NCBI GenBank assembly: GCA_017433905.1
Contig: JAFRGI010000025.1
Location: 1 to 55,257 of the forward strand
Origin: Ruminococcus sp.
Lineage (GTDB): Bacteria > Bacillota > Clostridia > Oscillospirales > Acutalibacteraceae
Reading direction: 5' to 3'
DNA: 55,257 nucleotides
Within the stretch, counting starts at the first letter, position 1. Every line of letters starts with the position of its first letter. Both the position numbers and the translations under genes were made by a program. Under the pieces are notes generated by a model, which saw only the letters and a list, made by a program, of their open reading frames with translations, made no database searches and was not told the DNA's origin. Positions 37,180-48,776 of this stretch are shown piece by piece.

Positions 37180-37548
37180 TGTGACCTTGTGTACAAAAGG
37201 ATATATATTTATAAAGGTATAGCTGTTTTCCAAAAATACAGCCGGTCGGTCAGGTTCCGTATCCACGCACATTTGTAAAAAAATGTGGAAATCAGTTGCT
37301 GCCAAAACATGACATATTCTATATATTCACACACATTCACATACATACTCTGTCAAATATCTGCATGTGAAAATAATGTGCATGCAAACATGAAAAAGCA
37401 TCAACAGAGACAAACACTCCACACGCAATCCACAGTGGAATAAAAATCCGCATCTTCACTGGAAAATAACGGGTTTTCCTATAAATTCACACTACCTACT
37501 ACGACTACGAAAATAATTTAAATAAATAGATTGGAGAGGATTCTACCC
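37180..37548. other. Candidate replication origin (oriC) between dnaA and dnaN
   Basis: A gene-free A+T-rich gap of 369 bases. It holds several 9-mers one or two mismatches from TTATNCACA: GTATCCACG (37259), ATTTCCACA (minus, 37284-37292), ATATTCACA (37323), ACATTCACA (37333), CAATCCACA (37426) and AAATTCACA (37483). Directly after the last comes a run of CTA/ACT-type triplets (37491-37509), whose complement reads as TAG-rich repeats. An A+T-rich tract (37510-37530) follows. That order, DnaA box then DnaA-trio then AT tract, is the known bacterial unwinding element. Function is inferred. Confidence 0.75.
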
Positions 37549-38655
37549 ATGAAAATATCCTGTCTGCGTTCGGATCTGCAAACAGCCATTTCGAACGTAT
37601 CGAGAGCGGTATCTGCAAAATCTACTATTCCTGCTCTGGAGGGGGTGCTGGTCAAGGCACACGGAGACAAACTCAATATTTCCGGTTACAATTTGGAAAT
37701 CGGTATTACAACCGACATCGAAGCAACCGTGCAGGAGGAAGGCGAAATTGTTATCAGCGCCCGGTTGTTTTTTGATATCGTGAGGAATCTTCCCGAGGAG
37801 ATCCTTACCATCGAAACCGACGACAGATTGGTTATTTATATCAACTGCGGCGCGGCAGACTACAAAATTACCGGTATATCTTCTGTTGAATATCCTGATT
37901 TGCCAACCTTTGAGCAAACCGACGGTATCACGCTCGCATCCAAAACCCTGCGGGAGATGATACGTCAGACTGTTTACGCGGTCAGTGAAAATACAGCCAA
38001 ACCCATTTATACGGGTTCCCTCTTTGAAATAGAAAATTCCGTCCTGACGATAGTTGCGATTGACGGTTACCGTATGGCGGTGCGCCGCGAAAACGTACAA
38101 AGCGACAGCGAGACCTCGTTTATTGTTCCCGGAAAGACGCAGCTCGAAATCCTTAAGCTGCTCGGAGATGAAGAAGAGCCTGTTGACATGATTATCGGTC
38201 AGCGCCATATCACTTTTCGTGTAAAAAATTACCGTGTCATTTCACGCTTGATCGAGGGAATTTTTATCGACTACAAGACCACCATCCCCGACGTTGCCAA
38301 AACGGAGGTGGTAATTAACGTGAAGCGTCTGATGAATTCCGTTGAAAGAATGTCGCTGATGAATAACGAAAGAATGCAAAGTCCCGTGCGATGTAAGTTT
38401 TTTGGGGACGAGATCAAGTTTTCCTGTGCTTCGGCGGTGGGATCCGCGAGCGATAACATTCATGTACCGATCATGGGAGAAAAAGTTGAAATCGGTTTTA
38501 ACAACCGCTACATGCTGGACGCACTCAAAAATGTTGATACGGACGAGGTCAAGTTGGAACTCAACGGATCGGTTTCGCCGATTGTGATCAAACCCGTGAA
38601 GGGAGACAACTTTGTTTGTATTGTGGTACCGATGAGGTTGGCAAATGAAGGCTGA
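37549..38655 (+). CDS. dnaN: DNA polymerase III beta subunit (sliding clamp)
   Basis: A 368-residue ring-forming clamp made of three similar domains. The N-terminus [21 protein letters not shown], the central [10 protein letters not shown] and the C-terminal [21 protein letters not shown] ending are characteristic. The ATG at 37549 has GGAGAGG about 11 bases upstream; the frame starts six codons earlier without a better site. It begins the dnaN-yaaA-recF coupled block: yaaA overlaps its last 11 bases. Confidence 0.98.
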   Translation: MKISCLRSDLQTAISNVSRAVSAKSTIPALEGVLVKAHGDKLNISGYNLEIGITTDIEATVQEEGEIVISARLFFDIVRNLPEEILTIETDDRLVIYINCGAADYKITGISSVEYPDLPTFEQTDGITLASKTLREMIRQTVYAVSENTAKPIYTGSLFEIENSVLTIVAIDGYRMAVRRENVQSDSETSFIVPGKTQLEILKLLGDEEEPVDMIIGQRHITFRVKNYRVISRLIEGIFIDYKTTIPDVAKTEVVINVKRLMNSVERMSLMNNERMQSPVRCKFFGDEIKFSCASAVGSASDNIHVPIMGEKVEIGFNNRYMLDALKNVDTDEVKLELNGSVSPIVIKPVKGDNFVCIVVPMRLANEG

Positions 38656-38860
38656 ATCCATTAAAATTGACACGGAATATATCCGTCTGCAAGATCTGCT
38701 TAAGCTTTCCGGACTGGCGGCGACAGGCGGTATGGCAAAGCTCGTGATCCAAAACGGTGAAGTCAAGGTGAACGGCGAGGTTTGTATGATGCGCGGAAAA
38801 AAGCTCCGCGCGGGAGATACCGCTGCGTATGACGGTGTCACGGTAACCGTAACTTCATGA
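38645..38860 (+). CDS. yaaA: S4-domain RNA-binding protein YaaA
   Basis: A 71-residue protein with one S4 RNA-binding domain ([12 protein letters not shown], then [13 protein letters not shown]). In Bacillus the homolog between dnaN and recF is linked to 50S ribosome assembly. It overlaps the end of dnaN by 11 bases and the start of recF by 4 (ATGA), so all three are translationally coupled. Confidence 0.93.
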   Translation: MKAESIKIDTEYIRLQDLLKLSGLAATGGMAKLVIQNGEVKVNGEVCMMRGKKLRAGDTAAYDGVTVTVTS

Positions 38861-39969
38861 GAATCGAAAGTATTTCTTTTCAAAATTACCGTAATTTAGC
38901 GGAAACAACACTGTTTCCCTGCGAGGGTGTTAATATCATATACGGCAATAACGCGCAGGGAAAAACGAATATGATCGAGGCAATGTGGCTGTTTTGCGGT
39001 GGACATTCCTTTCGTACGCAGAGTTACCGGGAGTTAATCGCGTTTGACAAAAGCTTTGCACGTTTGGAATGCGTGTTTATCGGGCAGAACAGGCGGCAGA
39101 CGGCGAGTATGACGATTGAGTCGTCGAAGAGACAGATAAAAATCAACGGTGTGAAAAAAAAAACATCGGCGTCGCTGATTGAGAAATTCTGTGCAGTTGT
39201 CTTTTCACCCGAAAATCTCAGTCTGATCAAACGGGGTCCCGCGGAACGCCGCAGCTTTATTGACAGCGCGATCTGTCGGGAAAAACTGCGCAACGCGCAA
39301 ACCCTGCAGCGATACAATCGTTTACTCAAGCAACGAAACGCATTGCTCAAGCACATTGCGCACAGCGATACGGCGCGCGGTACGCTGGATCTATGGGATG
39401 AACAGCTTACTGCGATCGGTGCGGCCATTGTTAGGCAGCGGTTGGATTTTATCCGCATGATTTCCGAGAAAGCGGCTGTGTTTCACCAAGGCATTTCGCA
39501 CGGCAAAGAGACGCTGAGCTTGCGGTATGTGTCCAGCTTCGGCGCAGAAGAGAATGACAGCCCTGAAAGGCTGAAAGAAAAATTTCTCGAAAAATGCGCC
39601 GCAAACTATCCGAATGAAATTCTCACCGGTTCTACCCTTTCGGGAGCACACCGCGATGATATGGAAATATGGATCAACGGAAAAAACGCCCGTTTTTTTG
39701 CGTCGCAGGGACAGCAGCGCAGCGCGGTGCTCTCTCTGAAGCTGGCGGAAGCCTCTGTTCTGCGGGAGCGTATGGGAGAAAATCCCGTCATTCTCTTTGA
39801 CGACGTTCTTTCCGAGTTGGACAATGAGAGGCAGGATTACCTGCTCAATGAACTGCGCGGCTGTCAGGTGTTTATTACCTGCTGTGAAAAATTCAACAAG
39901 GAACAGCTCAGCGAAGGGAAGGTATTTTATGTGGAAGGCGGCGTTGTAGATGCTCTCTCTGCTTTTTAG
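38857..39969 (+). CDS. recF: DNA replication and repair protein RecF
   Basis: A 370-residue SMC-like ATPase that helps load RecA at gaps together with RecO and RecR. The N-terminal [11 protein letters not shown] and Walker [11 protein letters not shown] (near 28-37) are clear. The ABC signature region is LSGAHRDD (near 264), with [18 protein letters not shown] following it and the Walker [13 protein letters not shown] (near 308). Length is normal. It is the third gene of the dnaN block. Confidence 0.96.
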   Translation: MRIESISFQNYRNLAETTLFPCEGVNIIYGNNAQGKTNMIEAMWLFCGGHSFRTQSYRELIAFDKSFARLECVFIGQNRRQTASMTIESSKRQIKINGVKKKTSASLIEKFCAVVFSPENLSLIKRGPAERRSFIDSAICREKLRNAQTLQRYNRLLKQRNALLKHIAHSDTARGTLDLWDEQLTAIGAAIVRQRLDFIRMISEKAAVFHQGISHGKETLSLRYVSSFGAEENDSPERLKEKFLEKCAANYPNEILTGSTLSGAHRDDMEIWINGKNARFFASQGQQRSAVLSLKLAEASVLRERMGENPVILFDDVLSELDNERQDYLLNELRGCQVFITCCEKFNKEQLSEGKVFYVEGGVVDALSAF

Positions 39970-40149
39970 AAAGAATTGTTAACGGAAAAAATGGAGGAAA
40001 CACCGCACCATTCGCGGTACATGTCTTGTTTGGGAGTGTTTTTCTCAGTCTTGCCTCCGTTATGAATATAACGCGCAAACAGGTACGGAAACCGATGTGT
40101 GGAAATGAATCCGTACTGTCTGTCCGAAAACACACAGAAGAAAAAATAT

Positions 40150-40407
40150 ATGTATTTGCATTTAGGAAATGATGTTGTAATCAAAACCGAAGATATTATA
40201 GCCGTATGCGATCTGGATGCCTGTACGGTTTCAAAAAAGACGCGGGATTATCTCTCATGTGCTCAAAAGCGCGGAGAAATTGTGAATGTATCCTATGAGT
40301 TGCCGAAATCGTTTGTGGTGTGTGAGGAACACGGCGTGAGGAAGGTATATATCTCTCAGCTTTCTGTGAAAACGCTGGGCAGGAGAGAGTTGAAAATGAA
40401 AAACTAA
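40150..40407 (+). CDS. remB: Extracellular matrix regulator RemB (YaaB family)
   Basis: An 85-residue DUF370-type protein beginning MYLHLGNDVVIKTEDIIAV, with ISQLSVKTLGRR near the end, as in Bacillus RemB/YaaB, which sits between recF and gyrB there too. In Bacillus, RemA and RemB are needed for biofilm matrix gene expression. The start ATG 40150 matches the family N-terminus; a longer frame opens 17 codons earlier. Only a weak AGAAG ribosome site is visible. A 180-base gap separates it from recF. Confidence 0.9.
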   Translation: MYLHLGNDVVIKTEDIIAVCDLDACTVSKKTRDYLSCAQKRGEIVNVSYELPKSFVVCEEHGVRKVYISQLSVKTLGRRELKMKN

Positions 40408-40455
40408 TGAAAGAAAGATCTGTATGATCTCATCAAAAAAACAGGAGTTTCATTT

Positions 40456-41172
40456 ATGAAAAAGAAAAAATGTCCGTACTGCGGACGGAGAGTACCGTAT
40501 TCCGTTGCTTTCAGCAGAAGAAGAAAAGCGGAGTATGTCTGTAAAAACTGCGGAAGAGAAAGCAGAGTGGTGGTTAAACGAACGGTGATACCGGCATTTG
40601 CGGTCTGTGTGGTTATCTCCGTTGCTGTTTTTGCACTTTGGGTGTATATGAAGCTGATCTATAATCCGCTCGGTATTTTGGCAATTGCACTGCCTCTGAT
40701 CATTTTTACGCTTATCTCACCGAGATTTGTGTATTTTGAGCCGCTCAAAAAATATAAAAAGACGATGGAGGCAAAAAAAGCAGGCATCGCCTATTCTGAT
40801 AATCTCGCGGTTTCCGAATTGGATAAAGAATTCAGCGGTATGGACAGCGGCAACCGGTTTAGTATTAATACGGATATTTTTAATCAAATCAAGGCCGACC
40901 GCACGTCCACCAGAGAAAGTGCGAACCGCAGCGACATTTCTTCTACGTCCGCCGGAACAGAGGATTCATTTGTTCATGTAATTAACAACGTGAGCGAACA
41001 GCATGCTGTGGATGACGCGCCGCTCAAGAAGCTTCATTCTGAGGGAAGCCGCATTAACCGCCACTATATCATTCCTCCCGAGCAGGAGGAAGCCATACCG
41101 GCGGACAACGCGGATGATCTAAAGCAACAAAAGCCGGACGTCGATATCATTTCCGAGAACAAAAGGAATTAA
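40456..41172 (+). CDS. Zinc-ribbon membrane protein (CXXC-X19-CXXC family), long paralog
   Basis: A 238-residue protein of no assigned function. The N-terminal zinc-ribbon-like pattern CPYC-X19-CKNC (residues 6-31) faces the cytoplasm, two membrane helices follow (about 48-70 and 74-93), and the C-terminal 140 residues are polar, Ser/Asp/Glu-rich and probably disordered. It resembles the cxxc_20_cxxc family. The gene at 41175 starts 2 bases later and encodes a short relative with the same ribbon and two helices. Both lie between remB and gyrB, so they are presumably expressed with the replication genes. Confidence 0.8.
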   Translation: MKKKKCPYCGRRVPYSVAFSRRRKAEYVCKNCGRESRVVVKRTVIPAFAVCVVISVAVFALWVYMKLIYNPLGILAIALPLIIFTLISPRFVYFEPLKKYKKTMEAKKAGIAYSDNLAVSELDKEFSGMDSGNRFSINTDIFNQIKADRTSTRESANRSDISSTSAGTEDSFVHVINNVSEQHAVDDAPLKKLHSEGSRINRHYIIPPEQEEAIPADNADDLKQQKPDVDIISENKRN

Positions 41173-41174
41173 AT

Positions 41175-43450
<2,276 letters not shown>

Positions 43451-43592
43451 GGCAATACCGCATAATGCAGGTGTGCGGATTGCGCAGTAAGATTTTTCGT
43501 CAGAACCAGAAATGTCCGGAAAACGAACAGTACGGCGCATGATTATGCGGCGTGGATGGTGATGATACATATAGCGTCAGGAGGGAAAGCTT

Positions 43593-44027
43593 ATGCATGC
43601 ACGGACATATGTCACTGTCAGATATGCAGAAACGGACAGGATGGGAATTGCTCATCATTCCAATTTTCCGATTTGGTTTGAAATCGGCAGAACGGATTTT
43701 ATCCGTCTGTTTGACACCACTTATTCGGAAATGGAAAAGTCGGGTATTATGACGCCCGTGCGCAATCTTTCCGTCCGGTATATTTTGCCCGCACAGTATG
43801 AGGATAAATTGGTTATCCGCACTTGGTGTACGCAAATAACTGCCGCGCGCATCGAATTTTCATACACTGTCAAACGTATCAATCCCGACGAGACGCAGAC
43901 AGAGATTGCCTACGGCAGCACGGAACATGGCTTTGTAGATGCAAAAACCTTTCGTCCCTGCAATGCTAAAAAGCGTATGCCCGAGCAGTTTGAAAAGATA
44001 TATCAAAATATCAAGATTTTATCATAA
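43593..44027 (+). CDS. YbgC/FadM-like acyl-CoA thioesterase (4HBT hotdog fold)
   Basis: A 144-residue hotdog-fold protein. The signature VRYAETDRMGIAHHSNFPIWFEIGR (residues 9-33), with the catalytic Asp of AETDRMG and the HHSNF loop, is that of the 4-hydroxybenzoyl-CoA thioesterase/YbgC group, which hydrolyses acyl-CoA esters. Substrate chain length is not readable. GGAGGG lies 8 bases before the ATG at 43593. It sits between gyrB and gyrA on the same strand; no functional tie is evident. Confidence 0.9.
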   Translation: MHARTYVTVRYAETDRMGIAHHSNFPIWFEIGRTDFIRLFDTTYSEMEKSGIMTPVRNLSVRYILPAQYEDKLVIRTWCTQITAARIEFSYTVKRINPDETQTEIAYGSTEHGFVDAKTFRPCNAKKRMPEQFEKIYQNIKILS

Positions 44028-44116
44028 AACAGCGGCGCGCCGATGCGTCCGAAATCTACATGCAGCAACAAGGGTAACTGTATACGCCCGTGCAAAATGA
44101 AAACAGAGGTATTTCC

Positions 44117-46624
44117 ATGAGTAATGAACAGCAAATGAATGAAAACAGAATTATTGACGTTGACCTTCAAAACGAGATGCGGCAAAGCTTTTTGGATTAT
44201 TCCATGAGCGTTATTGTCGCACGCGCTCTACCTGATGTGCGCGACGGTCTCAAGCCTGTTCACAGACGTATTCTCTACACCATGTTTGAACGCGGTCTCG
44301 AGCCTTCAAAGCCTTATCATAAATGCGCGGATACCGTCGGTTCCGTGCTGGGAGCTTATCACCCTCACGGTGACGCTTCCGTTTATGATGCCATGGTTAG
44401 GCTTGCACAGGATTTTTCTATGCGCTATATGTTGGTAGACGGTCACGGCAACTTTGGTTCCGTCGACGGTGACCCGCCTGCCGCCTACCGTTATACCGAG
44501 GCGCGCATGAGTAAAATTTCCATGGAAATGCTGACGAACATCGAAAAGGATACCGTGGATTTTGTACCCAACTATGATGACCGACTCAAGGAGCCGACCG
44601 TATTGCCCAGCCGTTTTCCCAATCTGCTGGTTAACGGCTCCAGCGGTATTGCTGTCGGTATGGCGACGGAGATTCCGCCGCATAATCTGGGCGAGACGAT
44701 AGATGCCGCCTGCGCCTATATTGAAGATCCCAACATCGAGCTTGCCGGGCTGATGGAATGTATGCCCGGTCCTGATTTTCCGACAGGCGGTATCATCATG
44801 GGTAGAAGCGGCATCCGCGCCGCCTATGCCACGGGTAAGGGCAAAATTACCGTTCGTGCCCGCACGGAAATTGTAGAGGCAAAAAACGGCAGATTTAAGA
44901 TTATCGTTACAGAGCTGCCGTATAAGGTTAACAAATCCCGTCTGATTGAGAATATTGCCAATTTGGTCAAGGAAAAGCGCATCGAGGGTATTTCAAACAT
45001 CGAGGATCATTCCGACCGCATCGGCATGCATATCGAAATCGACGTAAAACGTGATGCGTCGCCGCAGATCGTTCTCAATCAACTCTTTTCCTACACGCAG
45101 CTGCAGGTCACTTTTGGTGCGATTATGCTCGCAATCGTCGACGGTCAGCCAAAAATCCTGACACTCAAGGATATGCTCAAATGCTATATCGAGTTTCAGG
45201 AGGAAGTGGTACGCCGCAGAACGGAATTTGATCTAAAAAAAGCGCAGGACAGAATGCATATTCTCGAGGGTCTGAAAATCGCGATTGACTTTATCGACGA
45301 AGTGATCCGTATTATCCGTGCAAGCAAGGATCAGCCTTCCGCGCGCGCTGCGCTGATGGAACGTTTTGGTTTTGATGAGGTGCAGGCGCAGGCAATCGTG
45401 CAAATGCGTCTCGGACAGCTCACCAATATGGAACGCCATAAAATAGAAGAGGAGATCGAGGGGTTAAAGGCGAAAATTGCCGATTTTCTCGCAATCCTCG
45501 CCAGTGAGACCCGTCAGCTCGAAATTGTAAAGGAAGAGCTGACCGCGATCCGCAATAAGTATGCCGATCCGCGCCGCACAGAGATTTGTGCTATCAGCGG
45601 AGAGGTCGATATCGAGGATTTGATTCCGCAGGAGGAATGCGTCCTTACACTCACACGCTTCGGTTATGTTAAGCGTCTGGCGGCGGATACCTATAAGATC
45701 CAGCGCAGAGGCGGCAGAGGTGTGTCCGGTATGTCTCGCCGCGAGGAGGACGTTGCCACGGAAATGTTTATTATCAATTCCCACGACTACGTACTGTTCT
45801 TTACGGATAAGGGCAGAGTGTACCGTTTGAAATGCTATGAGGTACCGGAGGGAAGCCGCCAGTCAAAGGGAATCAATATCGCCAATCTTTTGCCTATTTC
45901 TCCCGAAGAAAAGGTTACTTCCATGATTCGCGTGCCGGAATTCGACGAGGAAAAGTATCTCGTTATGGTTACGCGCAAGGGTATTATCAAGCGTATTGCG
46001 CTCAATGCCTATCATACTGCGCGCAAGGGCGGTCTGATTGCGCTTGAGCTCAATGAGGGCGACGAGTTGGCATGGGTGCGTATGACAGACGGCAATGCCA
46101 ATGTAATTGTTGCCACGCGTCTCGGTACGGCAATTCGCTTTAATGAAACCGATGTTCGCCAGATGGGCAGACAGGCGCGCGGCGTTAAGGCGCTGACGCT
46201 CAGAGAAGGTGACGAGGTTGTCGGTATGAGCGTTGTTCGTGAGGGCGGATTGGTGTTGACCGTCAGTGAAACCGGTTACGGCAGACTTTCAAACGCGGAT
46301 GATTACCGTATTCAAAGCCGTGGCGGTAAGGGCTTGATCAACTATCATGTGGAGCGTTACGGCAAGGTTGCTGCGATCAAGGTAGTCAATCTTGACGACG
46401 ATATTATTATTATTTCTCAGGATGGTATTATCATTCGTATCGCCGCCGATTCCATTCGTGTTTGCTCGCGTCCCTCCAAGGGCGTAACCGTCATGAAAAT
46501 AGGCGAAGGAGACCGTGTCGTCACGGTTGCCAGAGCGCCTCACGAAGAAGGAGAAATCGAAGAAATGCCCGAGAATACAGAGGAAGAAGACGCGTCCTTC
46601 CCGAAAGAAACAACAGAAGAATAA
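44117..46624 (+). CDS. gyrA: DNA gyrase subunit A
   Basis: An 835-residue cutting and rejoining subunit of gyrase. The catalytic Tyr is Tyr126 in YRYTEARMS, and the C-terminal beta-pinwheel contains the GyrA box QRRGGRG that wraps DNA, confirming gyrase rather than topoisomerase IV. In the quinolone region the sequence reads [14 protein letters not shown], so the position equal to E. coli Ser83 is Ala (residue 87 here). The start is ATG 44117 with AGAGG upstream; the frame opens nine codons earlier. It ends in an acidic tail. Confidence 0.98.
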   Translation: MSNEQQMNENRIIDVDLQNEMRQSFLDYSMSVIVARALPDVRDGLKPVHRRILYTMFERGLEPSKPYHKCADTVGSVLGAYHPHGDASVYDAMVRLAQDFSMRYMLVDGHGNFGSVDGDPPAAYRYTEARMSKISMEMLTNIEKDTVDFVPNYDDRLKEPTVLPSRFPNLLVNGSSGIAVGMATEIPPHNLGETIDAACAYIEDPNIELAGLMECMPGPDFPTGGIIMGRSGIRAAYATGKGKITVRARTEIVEAKNGRFKIIVTELPYKVNKSRLIENIANLVKEKRIEGISNIEDHSDRIGMHIEIDVKRDASPQIVLNQLFSYTQLQVTFGAIMLAIVDGQPKILTLKDMLKCYIEFQEEVVRRRTEFDLKKAQDRMHILEGLKIAIDFIDEVIRIIRASKDQPSARAALMERFGFDEVQAQAIVQMRLGQLTNMERHKIEEEIEGLKAKIADFLAILASETRQLEIVKEELTAIRNKYADPRRTEICAISGEVDIEDLIPQEECVLTLTRFGYVKRLAADTYKIQRRGGRGVSGMSRREEDVATEMFIINSHDYVLFFTDKGRVYRLKCYEVPEGSRQSKGINIANLLPISPEEKVTSMIRVPEFDEEKYLVMVTRKGIIKRIALNAYHTARKGGLIALELNEGDELAWVRMTDGNANVIVATRLGTAIRFNETDVRQMGRQARGVKALTLREGDEVVGMSVVREGGLVLTVSETGYGRLSNADDYRIQSRGGKGLINYHVERYGKVAAIKVVNLDDDIIIISQDGIIIRIAADSIRVCSRPSKGVTVMKIGEGDRVVTVARAPHEEGEIEEMPENTEEEDASFPKETTEE

Positions 46625-46630
46625 AACAAA

Positions 46631-46659
46631 ACAGGGTTGTAACAAACGTACAGCCCTGT
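46631..46659 (+). terminator. Hairpin after gyrA
   Basis: ACAGGGTTGT (46631-46640) pairs with ACAGCCCTGT (46650-46659), 10 bp with one G-U pair, 9-base loop. No T-run follows (TATCGTATAAA), so termination may be partial and the lipoprotein gene downstream may be read through. Confidence 0.45.
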
Positions 46660-46676
46660 TATCGTATAAAGGAAGA

Positions 46677-47483
46677 ATGATGAAAAAAGATGTTTTAGCA
46701 ACGGATAAAAAATGTTGCAGAAAAAAAAACGAGGCTCATAAAAAGTTTGGATGCGGTCAGATGTTTCGGGGGCGAAGGAGAGGTTTTGTCGGCGTATGGT
46801 GTATGGCAGCGATCTGGATGGTCGTGTGCACTGCCTGCGGTGAATCGGATGTCCATATCAGCCAGCCCGAGCAGGCGGTTACGGTTCATGATTCGTCTTT
46901 CCAACAGGAAGAAAAAGCAGCCGTGGAGAACAGCGTGAATGTTAACGGAAAACGTTTCACGCTGACGCTGTTCGATTTTACCTCTCGCCTGAATGCAGAA
47001 AAAAATCAGCGCGGTGAAAAAGATATGTATCTGATGGAAAAGTGGAAGAAAAACGGTCAGGTAACCAAAGATAACAAGGGCGTAAAGATCCAGTATTATT
47101 ACTATGACGACAGCAACACCAACTTGACCGCAACGGTTGAGGCAGATTCGGAAAAGCTGGTCAATGTCGGCTGCGGCACCACGCTGTCATATTTTACGGG
47201 TAAGGATAAAGACAAAAATAACAGCGATAATGTGATTTATCAGGCGGCTCTCGCAGCTCAGATCGTCTGCGGATATGACTGCAGCTATCTCAACACGATT
47301 CAAAACATATTTTATGCAACAACCAAGGGAGTGGATACTTCCCTATACTATGACGGATTTGTATTTTCCTTTACCACCAAAACGAATCATGCAAACAAGG
47401 ATAATGACCTCATGATGTTCCGCGTATTCCCCGTTGAGGAGTCCCTGAAAGAGGAATGGAAACTCAAGGAGTATCAACCTTGA
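46677..47483 (+). CDS. Lipoprotein of unknown function
   Basis: A 268-residue predicted lipoprotein. Unusually, about 35 basic and Cys-containing residues precede the hydrophobic segment (FVGVWCMAAIWMVV) and the CTAC lipobox. The mature part has a Lys-rich, Tyr-rich domain (IQYYYYDDSNTN) and a central YQAALAAQIVCGYDCSYLN segment with two Cys. I do not recognise the family. Adjacent ATGs at 46677 and 46680 follow AAAGGAAG; I took the first. A shorter start near the hydrophobic segment lacks a ribosome site. It ends at the strong hairpin at 47525. Confidence 0.7.
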   Translation: MMKKDVLATDKKCCRKKNEAHKKFGCGQMFRGRRRGFVGVWCMAAIWMVVCTACGESDVHISQPEQAVTVHDSSFQQEEKAAVENSVNVNGKRFTLTLFDFTSRLNAEKNQRGEKDMYLMEKWKKNGQVTKDNKGVKIQYYYYDDSNTNLTATVEADSEKLVNVGCGTTLSYFTGKDKDKNNSDNVIYQAALAAQIVCGYDCSYLNTIQNIFYATTKGVDTSLYYDGFVFSFTTKTNHANKDNDLMMFRVFPVEESLKEEWKLKEYQP

Positions 47484-47524
47484 TCATTAGGCAGAGGGCG
47501 GATACAGCATATTTCTCAAAAAAG

Positions 47525-47555
47525 CCGGACAACCCCAAAAAAACGGGTTGTCCGG
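47525..47555. terminator. Bidirectional terminator between convergent genes
   Basis: Perfect 11-bp stem CCGGACAACCC/GGGTTGTCCGG (47525-47535 with 47545-47555), 9-base loop. The minus strand then reads CTTTTTTG, so it is strongest for the dockerin gene; the plus-strand tail (TTTAT) is short. Confidence 0.8.
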
Positions 47556-47576
47556 TTTATGCAGTGACATTGTATT

Positions 47577-47594
47577 ATGATTTCATGAAATCAT
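47577..47594. repeat. Perfect 18-bp palindrome
   Basis: ATGATTTCATGAAATCAT is a fully symmetric 18-mer, 20 bases after the stop codon of the dockerin-only gene. It is not parS and has no T-run. It may be a protein-binding site or part of a 3' hairpin with no loop. Confidence 0.5.
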
Positions 47595-47613
47595 TTGTGA
47601 TCCTGTGTATCCG

Positions 47614-48138
47614 TTAACGGATAGGAGTAATGATATTTTCGCTCGTTGTAGGCTGCGTCGGAGGAACGGTAGGCGGTGCAGTTGGCGTCGTCGTTACGGG
47701 TGCTGTTGTCGGCGCATCAGTCGGAGGGACGGTAGGCGGCACCGTTACGGGTACGGTTGTCGGAGCATCAGTCGGGGGAACGGTTTCCGGTTCGTCCGGA
47801 GAGATCCGTTTGCCGACGGCATAGATGAGGTCGGGATTTGCAGAGCCTGCAATGTAATATTGAACAGGCGTGACGTCAGATATGGTGACAGAACCGTCTT
47901 GATTGGTGTCCGCGAGACGTTTTTGGAAATCTGCGGGGTGAAATGTTTCCGCGATGATACGCTGAATATCCGTCGCATCGTTAATATTGACCGAACCGTC
48001 CATGTTAACGTCGCCGATTGGATACGTTTCATGTTCTGTGGCTGTCGCGGTAAGTGTATGAGATGCTGTTGCAGCGGTCAGCGTGACAGACAGCGAAAAT
48101 GTCAGAATGAGCGATGTCAGTTTGGGTGTTGCTTTCAT
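47614..48138 (-). CDS. Secreted dockerin-only protein with Pro/Thr-rich tail
   Basis: A 174-residue exported protein: signal peptide (about 1-34), a type I dockerin (about 40-102, calcium loops DVNMDGSVNINDA and DTNQDGSVTISDV), then about 55 residues of low-complexity Pro/Thr/Val repeats (PPTDAPTT, VPPTVPPT). No catalytic or carbohydrate-binding module is present. Dockerins bind cohesins on scaffoldins, so this may cap a cohesin or link a scaffold to something through the PT tail. AAAGGAG precedes the ATG at 48138. It runs against replication in this arm. Confidence 0.85.
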   Translation of the reverse strand: MKATPKLTSLILTFSLSVTLTAATASHTLTATATEHETYPIGDVNMDGSVNINDATDIQRIIAETFHPADFQKRLADTNQDGSVTISDVTPVQYYIAGSANPDLIYAVGKRISPDEPETVPPTDAPTTVPVTVPPTVPPTDAPTTAPVTTTPTAPPTVPPTQPTTSENIITPIR

Positions 48139-48225
48139 ACGTCAAACTCCTTTCGATAGCTGTATGAGCATACAAGTATTATAACATAAAGGATTTAACG
48201 ATTCACTTGACGAAATAGACAAAAA

Positions 48226-48582
48226 TCAAATTTTTCCTTTGGTTCTGCCGATCACGCCGCAGATCAGGCTGAGGACGATTGTGGAACCGATTCCGCCGGC
48301 GGCGCTTTTGAGAGCGCCCGTCAAAATACCGAGTGCGCCGTCCTCCCGCAGGGCGTCCTTCATTCCCCGGACCATCAGGTTACCGAAACCGCAAATCGGT
48401 GCGGCAGCGCCTTCGCCCGCAAAGTCTATGAGCGGCTGGTACAGTCCAAGTGCGCTGAGCAGGACGCCTGCAACAACAAAGCCCGTAAGGATTTTGGCAG
48501 GTGTGAGCATGGTTTTGTCAATGAGAAGCTGACCTACGAGACAAATCGTTCCGCCGATCAGAAACGCGTAGATGTATTGCAT
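48226..48582 (-). CDS. spoVAE: SpoVAE-type sporulation membrane protein (orphan)
   Basis: A 118-residue membrane protein with about three helices. It matches SpoVAE/SpoVAEb closely in layout: YAFLIGGTICLVGQLLIDKT at the N-terminus, LTPAKILTGFVVAGV, and LGLYQPLIDFAGEGAAAPICGFGN. In endospore formers SpoVA proteins form a channel for dipicolinic acid and are encoded as spoVAC-AD-AE. Here no spoVAC or spoVAD flanks the gene, which stands alone with GGAG ahead of the ATG at 48582. It may be a relic of a lost sporulation programme or a stand-alone member. Confidence 0.9.
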   Translation of the reverse strand: MQYIYAFLIGGTICLVGQLLIDKTMLTPAKILTGFVVAGVLLSALGLYQPLIDFAGEGAAAPICGFGNLMVRGMKDALREDGALGILTGALKSAAGGIGSTIVLSLICGVIGRTKGKI

Positions 48583-48776
48583 GTGGATACTCCTTTTCTA
48601 TGGGTGACGCCGTCATAACCCGGCGTTACTTTTGTGGTTCTGTGTGATTACTATACCCCGGTTATGCTTAAAAATGTGAAATTCCGTTGAAAATTTTTAT
48701 AAAGCTCTACACAAAACGTTTTTTTTGTGGTAATATTAATATCGGTATTTTATAATCAGTACAAGGAGTGAAGCAC

